Shown: positions 43,879-52,664 of the stretch, one piece after another
How the letters are laid out: each line of letters starts with the position of its first letter
How positions within the stretch are numbered: position 1 is the stretch's first letter
From: DASPNM01 sp035626515
Lineage (GTDB): Bacteria; Bacteroidota; Bacteroidia; Chitinophagales; Chitinophagaceae
Assembly (NCBI GenBank): GCA_035626515.1
Contig: DASPNM010000031.1
Coordinates: 62,001 to 126,000 of the forward strand
DNA: 64,000 nt
Direction of reading: 5' to 3'
Translations under genes and position numbers: made by a program
The notes under the pieces: generated by a model
Told to the model about the DNA's origin: nothing
Seen by the model: the letters and a program-made list of their open reading frames with translations, nothing else
Database searches by the model: none

Positions 43879-45609
43879 TTGACCTCCCAAAAGGCAAATG
43901 ATTCAAACGTTCCGCTGCTGCAAGTTGACAATCTCTCGGTCGCATTCTCTTCGGGCGGCCAGGAGCAAAGCGCAGTGCGTGAAGTTTCGTTTTCCGTGCG
44001 CCGTGGCGAACTCGTAGCGCTTGTTGGCGAATCCGGTTCGGGAAAATCTGTAACGGCTCTTTCTGTTCTTCAATTGTTGCCGGCTCCGCCCGCAAGCTAC
44101 CCTTCCGGAATGATACTGTTCTCGGAAAACGGTGAGCGCGCCATCGATCTGCTGCACCAGGATGCGCGCACGATGCAACGGATCCGGGGCAACCAGATCG
44201 GAATGATTTTCCAGGAACCGATGAGTTCGCTTAACCCCGTAATGACCTGCGGAAACCAGGTGCTCGAATCGCTGTTGCTACACAAGGGTCTCCCAAAAGA
44301 AACCGCGAGAGACCAGGTGCTGCACTGGTTCCATCGCGTGAAGCTGCCGGATCCGGAGCGGATATACCGGCGATATCCCCACCAATTGAGCGGAGGACAA
44401 AAGCAAAGAGTGATGATCGCCATGGCCATGTGCTGCAACCCTTCGCTGCTGATCTGCGACGAGCCCACCACGGCCCTCGACGTGACGGTGCAAAAAGCGA
44501 TCCTGCAACTGATACGGGAGCTGCAACGCGAAGAAGACCTGGCGGTCCTCTTCATCACTCACGACCTCAACGTGGTGTCGGAGATCGCCGACCGGGTGGT
44601 CGTGATGTACCGGGGCGAAATAGTGGAGCAGAATGACATTCGGTCGGTATTCAGCAACCCGGCACACCCCTACACGCGCGCACTGCTCGCCTGCCGCCCT
44701 GTGAATCACCCTCGCGGCGAGCGATTACCGGTAGTGAGCGATTTTCTTGAAGCCGGTAAACCTATTCGCACGGAAAGAACCGGGCCTTCCCACAAAGTAA
44801 CCAAAGCGTCGGACCGGGAGTTGCTCCATGTTCAAAATCTTTCCGTCTGGTTTCCCGACCGGAAAACGTTTTTCGGTAAGCCACTCAGCTTTGTAAAAGC
44901 GGTAGACGATGTGAGTTTTTCTGTCCATGAGGGAGAAACACTGGGCCTGGTGGGAGAAAGCGGGTGCGGAAAAACTACGCTGGGCCGCGCGCTGCTCCGT
45001 CTGGTGGAGCCAACAGCGGGAAAAATTTTGTTTGATAACCGTGACCTGACGAGGCTTACGGTCGCAGAACTTGGCCCGATGCGCAAGGACCTGCAGATCG
45101 TGTTCCAGGACCCGTACTCTTCGCTGAATCCGCGAATCACCATCGGTTCCGCCATCGGCGAACCCCTCCGTGTTCACCGTTTTGCGGATAATGCGAAACA
45201 ACGCAAGGATAAAGTGATTCATCTGCTGGAAAAGGTCGGGCTCGAGAAACGCCATTTCAATCGCTACCCTCACGAATTTAGTGGCGGCCAAAGACAACGC
45301 ATCGTCATCGCTCGCGCGCTGGCGCTTGAGCCTTCTTTCCTTGTTTGCGACGAATCCGTATCCGCCCTCGACGTAAGCGTGCAGGCTCAGGTGCTGAATC
45401 TTCTGAACGACCTGAAAAAGGAATACGGTTTCACGATCATTTTCATTTCTCACGATCTTTCTGTGGTGAAATACCTGAGCGACCGCATTATGGTGATGAA
45501 CCGGGGCCGCATCGAAGAGATCGGCAATGCGGATGAGGTCTACCATTCCCCGAAGACTGACTATACGAGAAAGCTGATCGCTTCAATTCCCCGGGGCGTT
45601 ATCGGTTAA
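43879..45609 (+). CDS. Fused two-domain ABC ATPase, oligopeptide/dipeptide type
   Basis: The 576-residue cytoplasmic protein joins two complete nucleotide-binding domains, as in YejF or GsiA. Half one has GESGSGKS, LSGGQKQR and CDEPTTALD; half two has GESGCGKTT, FSGGQRQR and CDESVSALD, where Ser replaces the usual Pro after the Walker B Glu. The oligopeptide C-terminal extension follows each half. No permease or binding-protein gene is adjacent, so its partners are elsewhere. The start is TTG, 11 bases after the amn stop; no ATG is available before the first domain. Confidence 0.88.
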   Translation: MTSQKANDSNVPLLQVDNLSVAFSSGGQEQSAVREVSFSVRRGELVALVGESGSGKSVTALSVLQLLPAPPASYPSGMILFSENGERAIDLLHQDARTMQRIRGNQIGMIFQEPMSSLNPVMTCGNQVLESLLLHKGLPKETARDQVLHWFHRVKLPDPERIYRRYPHQLSGGQKQRVMIAMAMCCNPSLLICDEPTTALDVTVQKAILQLIRELQREEDLAVLFITHDLNVVSEIADRVVVMYRGEIVEQNDIRSVFSNPAHPYTRALLACRPVNHPRGERLPVVSDFLEAGKPIRTERTGPSHKVTKASDRELLHVQNLSVWFPDRKTFFGKPLSFVKAVDDVSFSVHEGETLGLVGESGCGKTTLGRALLRLVEPTAGKILFDNRDLTRLTVAELGPMRKDLQIVFQDPYSSLNPRITIGSAIGEPLRVHRFADNAKQRKDKVIHLLEKVGLEKRHFNRYPHEFSGGQRQRIVIARALALEPSFLVCDESVSALDVSVQAQVLNLLNDLKKEYGFTIIFISHDLSVVKYLSDRIMVMNRGRIEEIGNADEVYHSPKTDYTRKLIASIPRGVIG

Positions 45610-45708
45610 TTGTTTTCCAGTTCAATGGTTAACGTTTAATATTCAATTTCTTACCTCATCTATCCAGTCCCACCTCATCGTTCCCGGCCTTTTTGCCTAA
45701 AATTCATT

Positions 45709-45716
45709 TACCTTTG
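45709..45716 (+). promoter_or_regulatory. Promoter -7 box of queA
   Basis: TACCTTTG fits TAnnTTTG, identical to the boxes of rpoB, the tRNA-tuf operon and rpsT. It predicts a start near 45723 and so a queA leader of about 118 bases. Confidence 0.5.
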
Positions 45717-45734
45717 CCCGCCTTAAACGCAGCG

Positions 45735-45818
45735 ACATAGGCAAGTTGACCCAAACCCGGCGCCGTAAGGCCGGAGGCGGAGCCCCCAATCCTCCCAGAC
45801 AGAACCGGATTTGTGTCA
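45735..45818 (+). ncRNA. Possible structured leader RNA of queA (unidentified)
   Basis: The leader can fold. GACATA (45735-45740) pairs with TGTGTC (about 45813-45818), enclosing a hairpin with CCGG/CCGG and CC/GG pairing capped by a GTAA (GNRA-type) tetraloop, and a second stem of GGAGG with CCTCC. This resembles a multi-arm junction. It does not match the preQ1, SAM, TPP, FMN or cobalamin consensus as I know them. A regulatory role is an inference from structure and position only. Confidence 0.35.
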
Positions 45819-45840
45819 TGAGCAACAAACAACCCAACTC

Positions 45841-46890
45841 ATGAAGCTTTCACAGTTCCGTTTTGATCTTCCCCTCAATTTGATCGCCCAGCATCCCACC
45901 AAGAGACGGGAAGACGCACGCATGATGGTGGTCCACCGGCACACCGGTCAGATCGAGAACAGGCATTTTCGTGACATCATTGATTACTTCGACGATAAGG
46001 ACGTGTTCGTGGTGAACAATACCAAGGTTTTTCCCGCGAGGATGTACGGCAGGAAAGAAAAAACCGGGGCGAAAATCGAGGTCTTTCTCCTGCGCGAACT
46101 CAACAAGCCAAATCGTCTCTGGGATGTGATCGTTGACCCCGCAAGGAAGATCCGGGTGGGCAACAAACTCTATTTCGGAGACCAGGAGGACCTGGTGGCG
46201 GAGGTGATCGACAATACCACGAGCCGTGGCCGGACAATTCGCTTTCTCTGGGAAGGTACGGACGAAGAGTTTCGCGCGCAGCTGGAAAAGCTGGGTGAAA
46301 CGCCTCTCCCCAAATACATCAAGCGAAAGCCCGACGAAGAGGACAAAGAGCGCTATCAAACCGTTTATGCAAAGCATGTGGGCGCCGTGGCGGCTCCCAC
46401 TGCCGGTTTGCATTTCAGCAAGGAGCTTATTAAACGCCTTGAAATAAAAGGGATCCGGTTCGCAGAAGTGACGCTGCATACCGGATTGGGGACGTTCCGG
46501 CCGATCGAGGTCGAGGACCTGAGCAAACATAAGATGGATGCCGAGTATTACCGTATTGACGACACCGCCGCCCGTATTGTAAACCGTGCGAAAGAATACG
46601 GCCACCGCATTTGCTCCATCGGCACTACCACGATGCGTGCTGTTGAATCTTCCTTCACCGCTCAAAAGCTGCTGAAGCCATCGGAAGGCTGGACGAATAT
46701 CTTTATTCATCCGCCTTATGAGTTTAATATAGCCGACGCACTGGTCACTAATTTTCACCTTCCCAAGACCAGCCTTCTGATCATGACATGCGCCTTTGCC
46801 GGATACGAGCTCACCATGGAGGCCTACAAGAAAGCCATCAAGGATAAGTACCGGTTCTTCAGCTACGGCGACGCGCTTCTCATCGTCTGA
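45841..46890 (+). CDS. queA: S-adenosylmethionine:tRNA ribosyltransferase-isomerase
   Basis: QueA transfers ribosyl from SAM to preQ1-modified tRNA, making epoxyqueuosine at the wobble position. The 349-residue protein has the typical opening MKLSQFRFDLP...LIAQHP, VVNNTKVFPARMYG, and the later AAPTAGLHF and GTTTMRAVES segments. ATG at 45841 is preferred over an upstream in-frame ATG at 45811. It stands alone behind a leader of about 120 bases. Confidence 0.95.
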   Translation: MKLSQFRFDLPLNLIAQHPTKRREDARMMVVHRHTGQIENRHFRDIIDYFDDKDVFVVNNTKVFPARMYGRKEKTGAKIEVFLLRELNKPNRLWDVIVDPARKIRVGNKLYFGDQEDLVAEVIDNTTSRGRTIRFLWEGTDEEFRAQLEKLGETPLPKYIKRKPDEEDKERYQTVYAKHVGAVAAPTAGLHFSKELIKRLEIKGIRFAEVTLHTGLGTFRPIEVEDLSKHKMDAEYYRIDDTAARIVNRAKEYGHRICSIGTTTMRAVESSFTAQKLLKPSEGWTNIFIHPPYEFNIADALVTNFHLPKTSLLIMTCAFAGYELTMEAYKKAIKDKYRFFSYGDALLIV

Positions 46891-47003
46891 CTCCCGCTAT
46901 TATATTGTTAACTCCGGGCGACGTCGCCATTCTGGCATTCTTCTTTCATATTCTTATTGATACGTTAACGTTCGCCAGGGTTATCCCGGCGTACCTTTAG
47001 AGT

Positions 47004-47010
47004 AAGGAGG
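47004..47010 (+). promoter_or_regulatory. Strong Shine-Dalgarno before a plug-like secreted protein
   Basis: AAGGAGG lies eight bases before the ATG at 47019, a perfect match at good spacing. Apart from rpsU this is the only such site noticed in the window. Confidence 0.75.
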
Positions 47011-47018
47011 AGAAAGCC

Positions 47019-47471
47019 ATGAAAAAGTTTATTACACTCATCACGGTTCTGGCTGTGGTACTGGCCGCATCCGGCCAGGTGAACGTGGCCCCCAAATCGA
47101 ACGAGGAAAAACTCAACGAAGAATACTGCAGCGGTGTGTTCCGCACCAGCCCGGGAACTATTCTGGACGTAGCGGGTTCGCAATCGGCCATGGGATATGT
47201 GAATATTATGGACTGGATCGAAGGCAGAGTCGCCGGGTTAAAAATTCAGACCACGAGATACGGACAAAAGATTCCGCTGGTGCGCGGCGACGAGGTGGCG
47301 ATTTTCGTGGACGAGATACCGGTCTCAGCAGCTTACCTCAGTACGGTACCGGTTAGCGATATCGCGATCGTGAAGGTGATCCGCACCCCGTTTCCCGGAA
47401 GTATGAACAATACCCCGGCGATCGCGGTATACCGAATGAAAGTCTCGGAAGAGGCGGAAGAAGAAAAATAA
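47019..47471 (+). CDS. Small secreted protein resembling an isolated TonB-receptor plug
   Basis: The 150-residue protein has a signal peptide (about 1-19, ending AASGQ). The rest resembles the plug domain of SusC-type outer-membrane receptors: MDWIEGRVAGLKI, then VAIFVDEIPV and a conserved-looking stretch SDIAIVKVIR ending in AIAVYRMK. In SusC these correspond to the FVDGVPV and DIESIEVLK elements. No beta-barrel follows, so it is either a stand-alone plug-like domain or a remnant; it is intact and well expressed by its Shine-Dalgarno. Function unknown. The acidic/basic tail EEAEEEK is unremarkable. Confidence 0.65.
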   Translation: MKKFITLITVLAVVLAASGQVNVAPKSNEEKLNEEYCSGVFRTSPGTILDVAGSQSAMGYVNIMDWIEGRVAGLKIQTTRYGQKIPLVRGDEVAIFVDEIPVSAAYLSTVPVSDIAIVKVIRTPFPGSMNNTPAIAVYRMKVSEEAEEEK

Positions 47472-47554
47472 GGCACTGGCTTTCAGCCAGCCGCCATGAA
47501 CCGTTGCTGGAGGAAAAAATCCGTTAACATTGCACTTGTTTAGACCTGCCCGTT

Positions 47555-48297
47555 ATGGAGGTGCATCGTCATGGGCACTTTGAGGGGAAAAGCTGGAAAC
47601 GCTATTTCTGGGAATTCTTCATGCTTTTTCTTGCTGTGTTTACCGGGATGCTGGCAGAATACCGCCTGGAGCACATTATAGAACACCAGCGCGAAAAAAA
47701 ATACGTTCGCTCCCTGATCAGGGACACCGAACTGGACCTGACCTCACTCCAAACTTCCTACAACAACAGAAAGCAGCAAATCAGTTATTTCGACTCACTC
47801 AGAATCTTACTGCAAACCGGTTATCAGAGCCGGATGAATGATTTCTACTTTTATGCCCGCCACATAACGCGGGCGGTACCCTTCCGTTATCACGACAGGA
47901 CGATTCAGCAATTGAAGAATTCCGGAAATCTCCGGTTGATCAGGAATCAGAACGCGGCGGACAGCATCACACCGTATACGACAGCGAAAAAATGCGAAGC
48001 TGTCTCCTGCAGCTGGAAAATGAAGATCAGCTGCGGAAGTTTTTCTCGTACAACCTGGCGGGGAAATTCTTTGACGCTTTTGCCTGGCACAACATGACGG
48101 ACAGCAGTGGAAGAATTATTAGGTTGACGAACAATCCCCCTTTATTGACAGGCGATAGTGCTTTGCTCAATGAACTTAGCTTTAAAGTAGTGACCTTAAG
48201 AGGCACGCTTGCCTTTACAAACCGGCTGGTTGCGGAAACTATGACATCAGCCAGGAGTCTCATTGAACTACTAAAAAATGAATACAAGCTGAAGTAG
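47555..48297 (+). pseudogene. Membrane-anchored hypothetical gene broken by a frameshift
   Basis: The first reading frame (from 47555) begins MEVHRHGHFEGKSWK, has one membrane segment at about 20-36 and a coiled, soluble part. Near 47970-47980 it turns into unlikely sequence, while a second frame takes over with VYDSEKMRSCLLQLENEDQ and runs to 48297. Together they would make one protein of about 245 residues, of a type seen in Chitinophagaceae with an N-terminal anchor and a helical exterior domain. One missing base would explain it. Either a true mutation or a sequencing error; the downstream frame reads as normal protein, which suggests a recent event. Confidence 0.7.
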
Positions 48298-48340
48298 TTT
48301 TGGACGGACGAAGCAAAAAGACGTTCCCGGCGGAACGATC

Positions 48341-48643
48341 ATGTTGAACAAAGGCTTGAAATACGAGTTTATCGCCAAGCCCTGGCTTCATGCAGGTCCA
48401 GCGGGGTGGCATTTCATTTCCCTTCCCATGAAATACGCACAACAGATCCGCCGTGCACTCCGTTCCGAAGAACAGGGATGGGGAAGGCTGAAAGCAACGG
48501 CAAGGATCGGGACTACCGAATGGCAAACTGCCATCTGGTTCGATACAAAATTGAAAACTTATTTACTTCCGCTCAAAGCGGAGATAAGAAAGAAGGAAGG
48601 TCTAGAACCCGGAAAAGAGGTGAAAACGGTAATTTGGGTATGA
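48341..48643 (+). CDS. DUF1905 domain protein
   Basis: The 100-residue protein covers a whole DUF1905 domain: WHFISLPMKYAQQI in the first half, GWGRLKATARIG in the middle and YLLPLKAEIRKKEGL near the end. The fold is a small beta-barrel and the function is unknown; related domains are found next to YdeI-like sequences. It is convergent with aspartate kinase, 30 bases away. Confidence 0.82.
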   Translation: MLNKGLKYEFIAKPWLHAGPAGWHFISLPMKYAQQIRRALRSEEQGWGRLKATARIGTTEWQTAIWFDTKLKTYLLPLKAEIRKKEGLEPGKEVKTVIWV

Positions 48644-48673
48644 CTCGCGAACAGGCGCTTGCCTTACGTCGGA

Positions 48674-49996
48674 TTACTCCAGTCCGAACATTGCCCGGTT
48701 CAGCTGCTGCAGAATTTGTCCTTTATATTTCGCCTCTACCAGCAAAGAAATATTGTGGGGACTTCCACCGTAGGAAACCATCCGCACGGGAATGTCGCCG
48801 ATAGAACCAAAAAGTTTTTTGAGAATATCTTCGGTCTTCGCGATCTCATTCCCCACAACCGAAATGATGGAATGTTTTTCATCCACTTCGATCGACCCGA
48901 ACGGCTCCAGCTCCTTCAGGATCTCGGCCAGGTGCTCCGGGTTGTCGATGGTAAGTGAAACTGCAACTTCGGATGTGGTGATCATGTCAATAGGTGTCCG
49001 GTATTTTTCAAAGACCTCGAAGATCTTTCGCAAAAACCCGTAGGCAAGCAGCATCCGGCTGCTTTTGATCCGGATGGCGATAATGTTGTCCTTCGCCGCC
49101 ACAGCTTTTACCCCCACAGCCGCCGCCTGCTCCGTGATAAGCGTCCCTTTGGCTTCTGGCTGCAGCGTGTTCACCAGCCGCACAGGGATGCGAAACTGCT
49201 GCGCAGGCCAGATCGAAGCAGGGTGCAGGATCTTGGCGCCGAAATAAGCGAGCTCGGCCGCCTCGTCGAAGCTGAGTTGATCCACCGGTCGCGTTTTTTT
49301 CACTACGCGCGGATCGTTGTTATGCATTCCGTCAATGTCAGTCCAGATTTCACAAACGGAAGCGTGGACTGCTGCCGCAATCAGCGAAGCAGAATAATCG
49401 CTTCCGCCGCGTTTCAGGTTGTCCACTTCACCTTTTGCATTGCGGCAGATATAACCCTGCGTCACGAACACCGGCACATCACGGTGCTGCTCGAGCAGCT
49501 GGGTGATACGCACACGGATGTTTCCGATCAACGGCTCTTCCGAATGATCGATCACCATAAAATCCAGCGCCGGCAGCAGGGCATGCCGGATACCCTTTTC
49601 CTCCAGGTATGTGCAAAACAGTTTTGTTGAAAGAAGTTCCCCCTGCGAAAGGATATCTTTGCTGAGCGCTTCGCTGAATGAAATTTTGAGAATGATATTG
49701 AGAAATTCAAAATGTTCCGCGACTACTTCCCCTGCTTTTTCCAACTCCGTGGGAGTCGAACAAAGTTTCTCGATAATCCGGCGATAGTGGTGTTCCAGCT
49801 TTGAAATCTCCTGGCGCGCCGACTCACGGTCACCCGCCGCTATGAAATCGGAGATCTCTATCAGCGCATTAGTGGTTCCCGACAAAGCAGAGAGCACGAC
49901 AATCGTCGGCTCGCTTTGTGCGCTAACCAGCGATGCCACGTGCTGCATTCTTTCGGGCCGGCCCACGCTGGTACCGCCGAACTTCATCACTTTCAT
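48674..49996 (-). CDS. lysC: Aspartate kinase
   Basis: Aspartate kinase makes aspartyl phosphate, the first step to lysine, threonine and methionine. The protein has the opening MKFGGTSVG, the GGSDYSASLIAAAV nucleotide region and two ACT regulatory domains in the last 140 residues, so feedback by an amino acid is expected. The start at 49996 (MKVMKFGG) gives 440 residues; ATG at 50002 (MAMKVM) is equally possible and lies about eight bases from the predicted transcript start. No homoserine dehydrogenase domain is fused. Confidence 0.93.
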   Translation of the reverse strand: MKVMKFGGTSVGRPERMQHVASLVSAQSEPTIVVLSALSGTTNALIEISDFIAAGDRESARQEISKLEHHYRRIIEKLCSTPTELEKAGEVVAEHFEFLNIILKISFSEALSKDILSQGELLSTKLFCTYLEEKGIRHALLPALDFMVIDHSEEPLIGNIRVRITQLLEQHRDVPVFVTQGYICRNAKGEVDNLKRGGSDYSASLIAAAVHASVCEIWTDIDGMHNNDPRVVKKTRPVDQLSFDEAAELAYFGAKILHPASIWPAQQFRIPVRLVNTLQPEAKGTLITEQAAAVGVKAVAAKDNIIAIRIKSSRMLLAYGFLRKIFEVFEKYRTPIDMITTSEVAVSLTIDNPEHLAEILKELEPFGSIEVDEKHSIISVVGNEIAKTEDILKKLFGSIGDIPVRMVSYGGSPHNISLLVEAKYKGQILQQLNRAMFGLE

Positions 49997-50016
49997 GGCC
50001 ATTCTTTACAGGGTTC

Positions 50017-50024
50017 CAAAGATA
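50017..50024 (-). promoter_or_regulatory. Promoter -7 box of lysC
   Basis: TATCTTTG on the minus strand fits TAnnTTTG and predicts a very short leader for aspartate kinase mRNA. Confidence 0.45.
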
Positions 50025-50041
50025 GCGGGGATGCGGAGGAT

Positions 50042-51127
50042 TCAGGAAAACGGAATGTCGAGAGAAGCGGCAATTTGTTTCAAATCGTCGACCACTGAAG
50101 CGAAAACCGGGATGCCTTCGCGCCTGCGCCGCGCCTGCTCTTCGCGCTCGGGGTCGCCCGGCACGAGCACGCAATCCGCCTCACCGGTCGGCCTGCAGCT
50201 TCGGAAACCCGCGATCCAGTGATCCATATGTTCCTTAAATTCTTCGGCGGGACGGAAGGCATCAATGCGCATCGCTCCAAAAAAATGACCGAGTCCTTTA
50301 CCTGGCTGTTGTTCGGGCATCGGCACGTAAGCGGGAAATGGAGGCACCCAGGGGGCGTAGTTGGCGCCACTAAGCACACCAGATAGAATATCCACGATGC
50401 CGCCGAGGGCATAGCCTTTATGCGACCCGTGTTCGCGGTCGCTGCCCAGCGGCAGCAGGGAACCGCCTTTTTTTAATTCATGTGGGTCAGTCGAGCTGCG
50501 TCCGTGCTGATCCTGTATCCAGCCTTCGGGCGCGGGCTCGTTCTTTCGTTGCAGCAGCTCCAGCTTTCCGTTCGCCGCAGTCGTGGTTGCGAAATCCGCC
50601 ACAAAAGGAGGCTGTTGTCCCGCAGGAACCGCCACACAAATCGGGTTAGTACCCAGCATGCGGTCGGCGGAAAATGTAGGCGCAACCAGCGGGCTTGCAT
50701 TCGTCATCGCGATCCCAATCATGCCGTGCTCCAGCGCCATCATCCCGTAGTGCGCCGCGATGCCAAAGTGATTGCTGTTCTGCACCGCCACCCAACCGGT
50801 TCCGGCCTGCTTCGCTTTTTCTATCGCCACCCGCATCGCAAATGGCGCCACTACCAGCCCCAGTCCCCGATCCCCATCGACTAAAGCAGTGCAAAGCGTT
50901 TCGTGTAGAATGCGGGGTGTCGCTTTCGTGTTGATGCGGCCCGTTTGCCACAGGCGAAGATATCCGGAGAGACGGGCGACCCCGTGGGAATCGATGCCGC
51001 GCAGATCTGCGGCCAGCAAGGCCGTGGCGGCGGTCGCCGCATCCTGTTTTCCGCATCCAATTTTTTCAAAAACGGCGGTGGCGAAGCGAAAGAGTTCATC
51101 GTAACTGAAGCGCTGATCCGGCATCAA
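50042..51127 (-). CDS. Malate/L-lactate dehydrogenase (Ldh) family oxidoreductase
   Basis: The 361-residue NAD(P)-dependent enzyme belongs to the family of malate, L-lactate, ureidoglycolate and delta-1-piperideine-2-carboxylate reductases. Visible motifs are the DSHGVARL segment with the catalytic His near residue 50, the VAVQNSNHFGIAAHY region and NPICVAVP. Members do not share one substrate, so the reaction is open. A start at M2 is possible (MMPDQRF). It is between lysC and a sugar-isomerase-like gene on the same strand. Confidence 0.85.
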   Translation of the reverse strand: MMPDQRFSYDELFRFATAVFEKIGCGKQDAATAATALLAADLRGIDSHGVARLSGYLRLWQTGRINTKATPRILHETLCTALVDGDRGLGLVVAPFAMRVAIEKAKQAGTGWVAVQNSNHFGIAAHYGMMALEHGMIGIAMTNASPLVAPTFSADRMLGTNPICVAVPAGQQPPFVADFATTTAANGKLELLQRKNEPAPEGWIQDQHGRSSTDPHELKKGGSLLPLGSDREHGSHKGYALGGIVDILSGVLSGANYAPWVPPFPAYVPMPEQQPGKGLGHFFGAMRIDAFRPAEEFKEHMDHWIAGFRSCRPTGEADCVLVPGDPEREEQARRRREGIPVFASVVDDLKQIAASLDIPFS

Positions 51128-51148
51128 ACAAAAATAGCGGATGCCCGC

Positions 51149-51976
51149 TCAGCGGCAGCGTTTTTTTACCTCCCGCTTATAGAACTTCATGTTTCGCTCC
51201 ATGTCCCTCATATTGTTATCGGGGTTAGCCTCGTATTCAAGAGACAGCAGCCCGTTAAATTTTTGACGGCATAGCTCGGTAAGCACCTCGGCGAGGCCGG
51301 CCGTACCTGCACCAAACAGCGCATCCTCGGAACGGTTGTTTCCAAACTCCTTCGCATCTTTGAAATGCAGGCCCCAGAGTTTGGACTCGAGCTTGCGGAG
51401 CCCCTCTACCGGATTCACACCGCTGCGCGCCCAGTGTCCCACATCGGGCCAGGCTCCGATATGTTCCCTGCCTTTCATCGCGAGCAATATGGAATCCGGG
51501 TGCCAGTAGTGGCTCGCAGGCCGCGGATGGCAGTGAATGCCTACCTTAACCCCGTATTTTGCCGCCAGCCGATTGAATTCATCCAGGTCCTCCCATTCCG
51601 GCTCCGCCGTCATCACCGGGATCTGCATGTCGCGGCAGAAGATGAAAAAATTTTCAATGTTCTGGCGGGTACGATAGTAACCTTTGTCCACAACGCCCCA
51701 TGCACGAATCTCGATTCCCTGTTGCCGGAAATATTGCTTTAACCGCGTGCGTTCCTCCGCGCTTAAATTGTAGCTGAAGCTGCCGCTGTACCCGGTACCT
51801 ACCCGCTGGCCGGGGTAACACTCCAAATATCGCACTCCCAATGCGCGGCTCTTCTGAATAGCTTCCAGCAGGGTGAACCGGTGGAAGGTCCAGGTTTGTA
51901 TTCCGACTTCCCACCCCGGCTGTCCGCAGGATTGCAGCGAAAGAAAGACAGCGGCGATCAGCGCGAAAAGTCTCAT
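51149..51976 (-). CDS. Sugar phosphate isomerase/epimerase-like lipoprotein
   Basis: The 275-residue protein starts with a lipoprotein signal (hydrophobic 1-15, lipobox LQSC with Cys17), followed by a xylose-isomerase-like TIM barrel. Barrel features include GIQTWTFH, the EPEWED acidic segment, GIHCHPRP and the C-terminal LSLEYE with a likely metal-binding Glu. Exported members are common in Bacteroidota and probably act on sugars in the periplasm or at the surface; the substrate is unknown. Confidence 0.8.
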   Translation of the reverse strand: MRLFALIAAVFLSLQSCGQPGWEVGIQTWTFHRFTLLEAIQKSRALGVRYLECYPGQRVGTGYSGSFSYNLSAEERTRLKQYFRQQGIEIRAWGVVDKGYYRTRQNIENFFIFCRDMQIPVMTAEPEWEDLDEFNRLAAKYGVKVGIHCHPRPASHYWHPDSILLAMKGREHIGAWPDVGHWARSGVNPVEGLRKLESKLWGLHFKDAKEFGNNRSEDALFGAGTAGLAEVLTELCRQKFNGLLSLEYEANPDNNMRDMERNMKFYKREVKKRCR

Positions 51977-52035
51977 ACTGTTTTTATAACGAAAATGCCC
52001 CGCTACGTGGGCATTTATATTTTGGAATTAGCTCT

Positions 52036-52452
52036 TCAGAACGGAAGATCGTCCACCGGTTCGCTGATATCACTCCCCGACTGCACATTACTCGCTGCAG
52101 AAGCAGAGGGCTGTTGTTGATAACCTCCGGAGTCGGAACGCCCGCCCAGCAACTGGACGTCGCGGACCCGAAGGGAAAGGGAAGCTCCGGGGGTGCCATC
52201 GTTCCGCTGAAAAGAACGGGCTTCCGGCTGCCCCTCCACGTATACCTGTTTTCCTTTGGTGAGGTATTGTGCGATCGCAGTTCGATCCGTCCAATACGCG
52301 CAGTCTACCCAAATTGTTTTTTCCTGCTGATTGCCCTGGCTGTCCTTGTACTTTTCAGTGTGGGCAACGGTGAAATTGATGACGTTCCTTCCGTTCACGG
52401 TGTTAACGGTACAATCTTTTCCAAGGTTGCCGATGACTTGCATTTTGATCAT
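52036..52452 (-). CDS. ssb: Single-stranded DNA-binding protein
   Basis: SSB coats single-stranded DNA during replication and repair. The 138-residue protein has the OB fold from residue 1 to about 105 (MIKMQVIGNLGKD), a Gln/Ser-rich linker and the acidic C-terminal tip VDDLPF that binds partner proteins. The start may be M1 or M4. It stands alone and not next to rpsF/rpsR. Confidence 0.94.
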   Translation of the reverse strand: MIKMQVIGNLGKDCTVNTVNGRNVINFTVAHTEKYKDSQGNQQEKTIWVDCAYWTDRTAIAQYLTKGKQVYVEGQPEARSFQRNDGTPGASLSLRVRDVQLLGGRSDSGGYQQQPSASAASNVQSGSDISEPVDDLPF

Positions 52453-52618
52453 AGTGCTCAGTTTTTAGATGACGTAAGTTGATGTTATCCCGGCGAAACA
52501 AGTCCGAAACGGGAAACGGCAATTTAGCATTATTTGCCTATAGATTTTTTTAACAAGCCTTCAAGATTTACCCACTCCCCCGCGTTTTTATTCACCTTTC
52601 TCAACCGTCATATCATCG

Positions 52619-52626
52619 TATCTTTG
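52619..52626 (+). promoter_or_regulatory. Promoter -7 box of mnmA
   Basis: TATCTTTG fits TAnnTTTG and lies about 38 bases before the mnmA ATG at 52665. Confidence 0.5.
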
Positions 52627-52664
52627 CAGGCCCGCCCAGCTCCGCGAAGCGGGTCGCATTTTTT

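Noticed and set aside
45735..45840. preQ1 or SAM riboswitch before queA
   Set aside because: The conserved preQ1 core and the SAM-I core were looked for and not found; only a generic structured leader is supported.
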